NCBI GenBank assembly: GCA_964517115.1
Contig: CAZFBE010000014.1
Location: 1-17,852 of the forward strand
Length of the DNA stretch: 17,852 bases
Direction of reading: 5' to 3'
Origin: UBA6624 sp964517115 [NCBI: uncultured bacterium]
Lineage (GTDB): Bacteria > UBP7 > UBA6624
Below, piece after piece: positions 14,796-17,852 of the stretch (its first letter is position 1; each line of letters begins with the position of its first letter). The position numbers and the translations under genes are program-made. Under the pieces are notes generated by a model. That model saw nothing but the letters and a program-made list of their open reading frames with translations. It did not search any database and had not been told where the DNA came from.

Positions 14796-15688
14796 AAAAA
14801 GTTGTTTCTGTTTCTTTAGGTTCTTCTTCGAGAAATCATGAGGTTGTCTTAAAAGCAAAAGGGGAAGATTGGACGATTTCTAGAATTGGGTGTGATGGAA
14901 ATCTTGAAAAATGTAGGGAAAGATACCTGGAGATGGATGGAAAGGTTCAATCTTTCGGTATGGGAGGCATAGATAGGTGGCTGTGGGTGGGAGAATCTAA
15001 ATACGAATTCAAAGATGCCGCAAATCTTGTTAAAGGTTTAAAGACCTATACCGCAGACGGGTCAGGACTTAAGCATTTTATTGAATCCAAGCTTGTTAAA
15101 GAGATTTTTCAAAAAGGGAAAATATTGAATAAAAAAAGTAAAATCCTAATGGTTTCAGGTCTTGATCGTTGGGGAATGGCAAAAGCTTTTCATGATGAAG
15201 GCTGTGATGTTCTTTATGGAGATCTGATTTTTGGTCTTGGAGTTCCAATTCCAATTAATGATCTGAAAAAATTGGCAAAAGTTGGACGTGCAATATTGCC
15301 AATTGTTACAAAGCTACCTTTTAAATGGCTTTATCCAACAGGTGAAAAACAGGAAGAAAATACAGGAAAAGAATCTAAATGGTTTAAGGGAAGGGATGTT
15401 ATTGCGGGTGATTTTCACTACATTAGAAGAAATATTCCAAATAGCTTGAAAGGAAAAACAATTATCACAAACACAACAACACAAGGTGATGTAGCAATGC
15501 TGCAAGAAAGAGGTTTAAAATGGCTAGTAACCACTACTCCACGCTTGGAAGGGAGAAGTTTTGGTACAAATGTTATTGAAGCATTCTTTTTTGCCCTCGA
15601 AACTAATGATAAACTTTCATCTGCAGATTATGAAAGGCTTTCCAAGGAGTTAGACTTTTCTGGAAATTTTGAGAGGTTAAACGATTGA
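14792..15688 (+). CDS. Conserved protein of uncertain function (family sometimes labelled quinate 5-dehydrogenase)
   Basis: Cytoplasmic protein of 298 residues. The sequence strongly recalls a family I know from memory under the doubtful label 'quinate 5-dehydrogenase'; the label rests on annotation, not on visible chemistry. Its landmarks are VSVSLGSSSRNHEV (5-18), ADGSGLKH (88-95), KILMVSGLDRWGMA (117-130), LYPTGEKQE (180-188), GDFHYIRR (206-213), ITNTTT (225-230) and RSFGTNVIEA (255-264). VSGLDRWGMA could be a nucleotide-binding turn, but no classical GxGxxG is present. The acidic, His and Arg clusters would suit a phosphate- or nucleotide-linked enzyme. It is translationally coupled to coaX (ATGA) and overlaps lysS (TTGA). 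The location suggests housekeeping or cofactor metabolism rather than quinate catabolism. Confidence 0.65.
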   Translation: MKKVVSVSLGSSSRNHEVVLKAKGEDWTISRIGCDGNLEKCRERYLEMDGKVQSFGMGGIDRWLWVGESKYEFKDAANLVKGLKTYTADGSGLKHFIESKLVKEIFQKGKILNKKSKILMVSGLDRWGMAKAFHDEGCDVLYGDLIFGLGVPIPINDLKKLAKVGRAILPIVTKLPFKWLYPTGEKQEENTGKESKWFKGRDVIAGDFHYIRRNIPNSLKGKTIITNTTTQGDVAMLQERGLKWLVTTTPRLEGRSFGTNVIEAFFFALETNDKLSSADYERLSKELDFSGNFERLND

Positions 15689-17136
15689 ACGAAAAAAGAC
15701 AGTTTAGAGAAGAGAAGTTAAAAAAATGGATAGAGAAATATGGGGACCCCTATGAGAGTTCATTTTCAATTACCCATTCTCCCGGAGAGGTAAAAAAAGA
15801 CTTCCAAAAACTAGAAAACAAAGAGGTTTCTTCAGGCGGAAGAATTCTTGCATTCAGGAAACAAGGAAAGTTGGCTTTTATAGATATTGGGGATATCACA
15901 GGAAGGATACAGCTTTTTATTAGGAAAAATGATTTAGAAAATTTTGAAGACATTGAGCTTTTAGACTTAGGCGATATTATTTTCACGAAAGGCAAGGTTA
16001 TGAAAACTAAAGTTGGAGAAATTAGCATCTTTGTGTCAGATTTTTCTCTTGTTTCGAAAGGCAGACATGAACTTCCTGACAAAATGCATGGAATTTCAGA
16101 CCCAGAAACAAGACAAAGGAAACGTTGGGTGGATATGTCTTCTGGTGGAGATATATCTAAAGATATTGTTTTCATATCAAAGTTTTTTCAAAAAGCAAGA
16201 GAGTATTGGCAGTCTGAAGGCTTTCTTGAGGTTTTTACACCAATGCTCCATCAAATTCCTGGAGGAGCATATGCAAGACCTTTCAAAACTCACCACAATG
16301 CACTGGATTTGCCTCTGTATTTAAGAATAGCACCTGAACTTTATCTTAAAAAATTATTGGTTGGAGGTTGCCCAAAAGTTTTTGAAATCGGGAGAAATTT
16401 TAGAAATGAAGGAATCTCAAAAAAACACAATCCGGAATTTTTTGGACTTGAAGCCTATGAGGCATGGGGAAGTTTAGACAAGATGATGGATAGAACCGAG
16501 GAGTTTATCCGTTTTCTCTGTAAGGAGTTGTTGGGTAAAAGTTCTTTTTCTTGGCAGGGGGCAGAAATTTCAACAAAAGAAGATTTCAAAAGAGTTGATT
16601 TCCGACAAGCACTTATCGATTCGATAGGTGTTGATCTTGATGACTTAAGCTCTATTGAAGATTACAGAGTTGTTTTCAAAGAACATAATTTAAGTTGGGG
16701 GGATGGAATGACTATTGGCAGGGCTCAAGATAAACTTTATAGTGAATTTATCGAATCCAAGGTTGAAAATCCAACTTTTGTGACTGGATATCCAGAAGAA
16801 ATGAGCCCTTTGGCAAAAAAGATACCCGGAAATGAGAAATGGACACAGAGATTCGAGCTTGTTATTGCTGGTTGTGAGGTTGCAAATGCTTTTGGAGAAT
16901 TACACGATCCCGATGAGCAGAAAAAAAGAATGAGAAACCAAGAAAGTGCAAAAGATTCAGGTGATTTTGAAGCACAGCCAATAGATGACTCTTATATAGA
17001 AGCCCTTGAGTTTGGTATGCCTTCAGCAGGGGGGATAGGTTTTGGTGTAGAGAGATTGTTGATGATGTTCTTGGACAAAGACTCAATAAGGGATGTGATT
17101 GTTTTCCCTATGCTGAGACCAAAGAAAGATGGCTGA
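15685..17136 (+). CDS. lysS: Lysyl-tRNA synthetase, class II
   Basis: Charges tRNA-Lys with lysine. The 483 residues include an N-terminal OB-fold anticodon-binding domain (about 50-125), which rules out the shorter EF-P-modifying paralogue EpmA. Motif 1 is around SEGFLEVFTPMLH (177-189). YLRIAPELYLKKLLVGG (212-228), motif 2 FEIGRNFRNEGISKKHNPEF (233-252), YPEEMSPLAKK (369-379) and motif 3 GGIGFGVERLLM (449-460) are all present. IAGCEVANAFGELHDP is also characteristic. The start is TTG at 15685, overlapping the preceding TGA. GAGAGG at 15671-15676 is 8 bases upstream and supports it. The N-terminal extension before the OB fold is short. The gene sits with efp in one apparent operon. Confidence 0.95.
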   Translation: MNEKRQFREEKLKKWIEKYGDPYESSFSITHSPGEVKKDFQKLENKEVSSGGRILAFRKQGKLAFIDIGDITGRIQLFIRKNDLENFEDIELLDLGDIIFTKGKVMKTKVGEISIFVSDFSLVSKGRHELPDKMHGISDPETRQRKRWVDMSSGGDISKDIVFISKFFQKAREYWQSEGFLEVFTPMLHQIPGGAYARPFKTHHNALDLPLYLRIAPELYLKKLLVGGCPKVFEIGRNFRNEGISKKHNPEFFGLEAYEAWGSLDKMMDRTEEFIRFLCKELLGKSSFSWQGAEISTKEDFKRVDFRQALIDSIGVDLDDLSSIEDYRVVFKEHNLSWGDGMTIGRAQDKLYSEFIESKVENPTFVTGYPEEMSPLAKKIPGNEKWTQRFELVIAGCEVANAFGELHDPDEQKKRMRNQESAKDSGDFEAQPIDDSYIEALEFGMPSAGGIGFGVERLLMMFLDKDSIRDVIVFPMLRPKKDG

Positions 17137-17584
17137 AAGCAAGTATCTTTCAACGATTAAGCTACTTATTAAAAATCATGGGTTAAAGATTAAAGAAAAA
17201 GAAAAAAAACTTGCAGAAGAAATTGTAAAAAGATGGGATAAAACATGGACTTTTGTTGGCAGGAAAACTGAATTAAAAAAAACCAAAAAAGGCGTTTTTT
17301 TCTATCTCTTAATAAATTATGAAGAGGCTTGGTTCAAGGTTGCCAACCTTTCTTTTAGGGTTGATCGAAATTCTCATTTCTTCATACAGGCTCCAAGTCC
17401 AGAAAGAAAGCTTTGGAAGAACCAAAGGCTTGCAAGCACCCTGGATTTTCTGGCCGAAGAATGGTTTGCTCTGGAGTTTGCTTCAGGCAGGGGAAAAAGA
17501 AGCATTGTTATTCCTTTGAATGAAATTAATTCTAAAGACGATGTAGACTTCATAATTGAAGATCTTTTGGAGGTTACACAATGA
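17129..17584 (+). CDS. Protein of unknown function downstream of lysS
   Basis: Soluble protein of 151 residues without a signal peptide or membrane segment. I do not recognise the family. The N-terminal third is strongly basic and helical (lysine-rich run at about 21-30). The middle is beta-rich with aromatic residues (KKGVFFYLLINYEEAWFKVA, then SHFFIQAPSPERKLW). The C-terminus is acidic. The basic N-terminus could contact nucleic acid or ribosome, but this is only a guess. The ATG lies inside the lysS 3' end (8-base overlap) with a weak AAAGAAAG upstream. The stop overlaps the next gene as ATGA, so it belongs to the same transcription unit. Confidence 0.6.
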   Translation: MAESKYLSTIKLLIKNHGLKIKEKEKKLAEEIVKRWDKTWTFVGRKTELKKTKKGVFFYLLINYEEAWFKVANLSFRVDRNSHFFIQAPSPERKLWKNQRLASTLDFLAEEWFALEFASGRGKRSIVIPLNEINSKDDVDFIIEDLLEVTQ

Positions 17585-17852
17585 GCGAAGATGATATGAA
17601 TATGGATTCATCAAATTTTGAAAATCTAGAATCTGAATCTAAAAAGGAAAGGCATGGATGTGTTACCGCCTTCATTATTTTTGGTGTTTTGGGTACAGTA
17701 TGGAACCTTGTTCAACTTCTCTCAGGAAAACAAGTTGAAGAGATACAGATGGGAGCTGCAGCAATGAGAGCTGAAGGGATGTATGAAGAGGCTGAGTATT
17801 TTGATATCCTTTCAGAAGTTATGCAATCTCCAGACATAATAAATATGGGATT
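17581..17852 (+). CDS. Membrane-anchored protein of unknown function, N-terminal part
   Basis: Partial gene cut by the window edge; 90 codons are visible. ATG at 17581 is 7 bases after GGAGG (17569-17573), a strong site, and overlaps the previous stop (ATGA). The protein begins with an acidic, Ser/Asn-rich cytoplasmic segment (MSEDDMNMDSSNFENLES). KKERHG precedes one hydrophobic helix, CVTAFIIFGVLGTVWNLVQL. After it comes an amphipathic helical stretch (GAAAMRAEGMYEEAEYFDIL) of the kind seen in TPR-like repeats. Function unknown; it could be a small membrane protein or the start of a larger one. Confidence 0.65.
   Translation, partial: MSEDDMNMDSSNFENLESESKKERHGCVTAFIIFGVLGTVWNLVQLLSGKQVEEIQMGAAAMRAEGMYEEAEYFDILSEVMQSPDIINMG

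Noticed and set aside
15750-16175. Open frame of 141 codons on the minus strand inside lysS
   Set aside because: It lies opposite a clear LysRS coding sequence and has no recognisable motif or supporting context.
15685-17136. Possibility that the LysRS-like gene near efp is EpmA (EF-P lysylating enzyme)
   Set aside because: The protein has the N-terminal anticodon-binding domain and full length of LysRS, and this EF-P has Arg rather than Lys at the tip.

Overview
This AT-rich window is densely packed with chromosomal genes that overlap or sit a few bases apart. The organism looks like a free-living Gram-negative-type bacterium: it encodes two lipoproteins, type IV pilus/pseudopilin machinery, a primary sigma factor, EF-P and lysyl-tRNA synthetase. 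A marine 'deltaproteobacterial'-type or similar low-GC lineage would fit, but I cannot place it from this sequence. I see no mobile element, CRISPR array, integrase or phage gene. No gene-free stretch exceeds 300 bases.

Layout. (1) Positions 1-6908, plus strand: the C-terminal part of a large pseudopilin-like protein, a PilT-type retraction ATPase, a coiled-coil/GAF-like protein, an acyltransferase-3 membrane enzyme, and a 1018-residue lipoprotein made of two tandem PQQ-type beta-propellers. (2) Positions 6925-10521, plus strand: tRNA-Thr(UGU), then the threonine-degradation pair tdh-kbl, a small HAD-family protein and a lipoprotein that distantly resembles metal-ABC-transporter binding proteins. 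(3) Positions 12018-10487, minus strand: a UbiA-type polyprenyl-phosphate phosphoribosyltransferase-like enzyme, a 74-residue orphan, and a NusB-like antitermination factor that appears to start at an AUU codon. (4) Positions 12083-17852, plus strand: a primary sigma-70 factor with an unusual insertion of about 87 residues in its sigma-3 region, then efp, a divergent coaX, a conserved protein of uncertain function, lysS, and two unrecognised genes, the last cut by the window edge.

How they fit together. Block 4 is an information-processing operon (transcription, translation, CoA supply). Block 3 diverges from it across only 64 bases, which contain two perfect palindromes. Tdh and Kbl together convert threonine to glycine and acetyl-CoA, and a threonine tRNA lies directly upstream. 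Block 1 links surface-structure genes with an envelope acyltransferase and a large lipoprotein.

The observations most worth a second look are the sigma-factor insertion, which looks like a degenerate second copy of the sigma-3 helices; the probable AUU start of nusB; the altered tips and motifs of EF-P, CoaX and PilT; and the paired palindromes between ubiA and rpoD.
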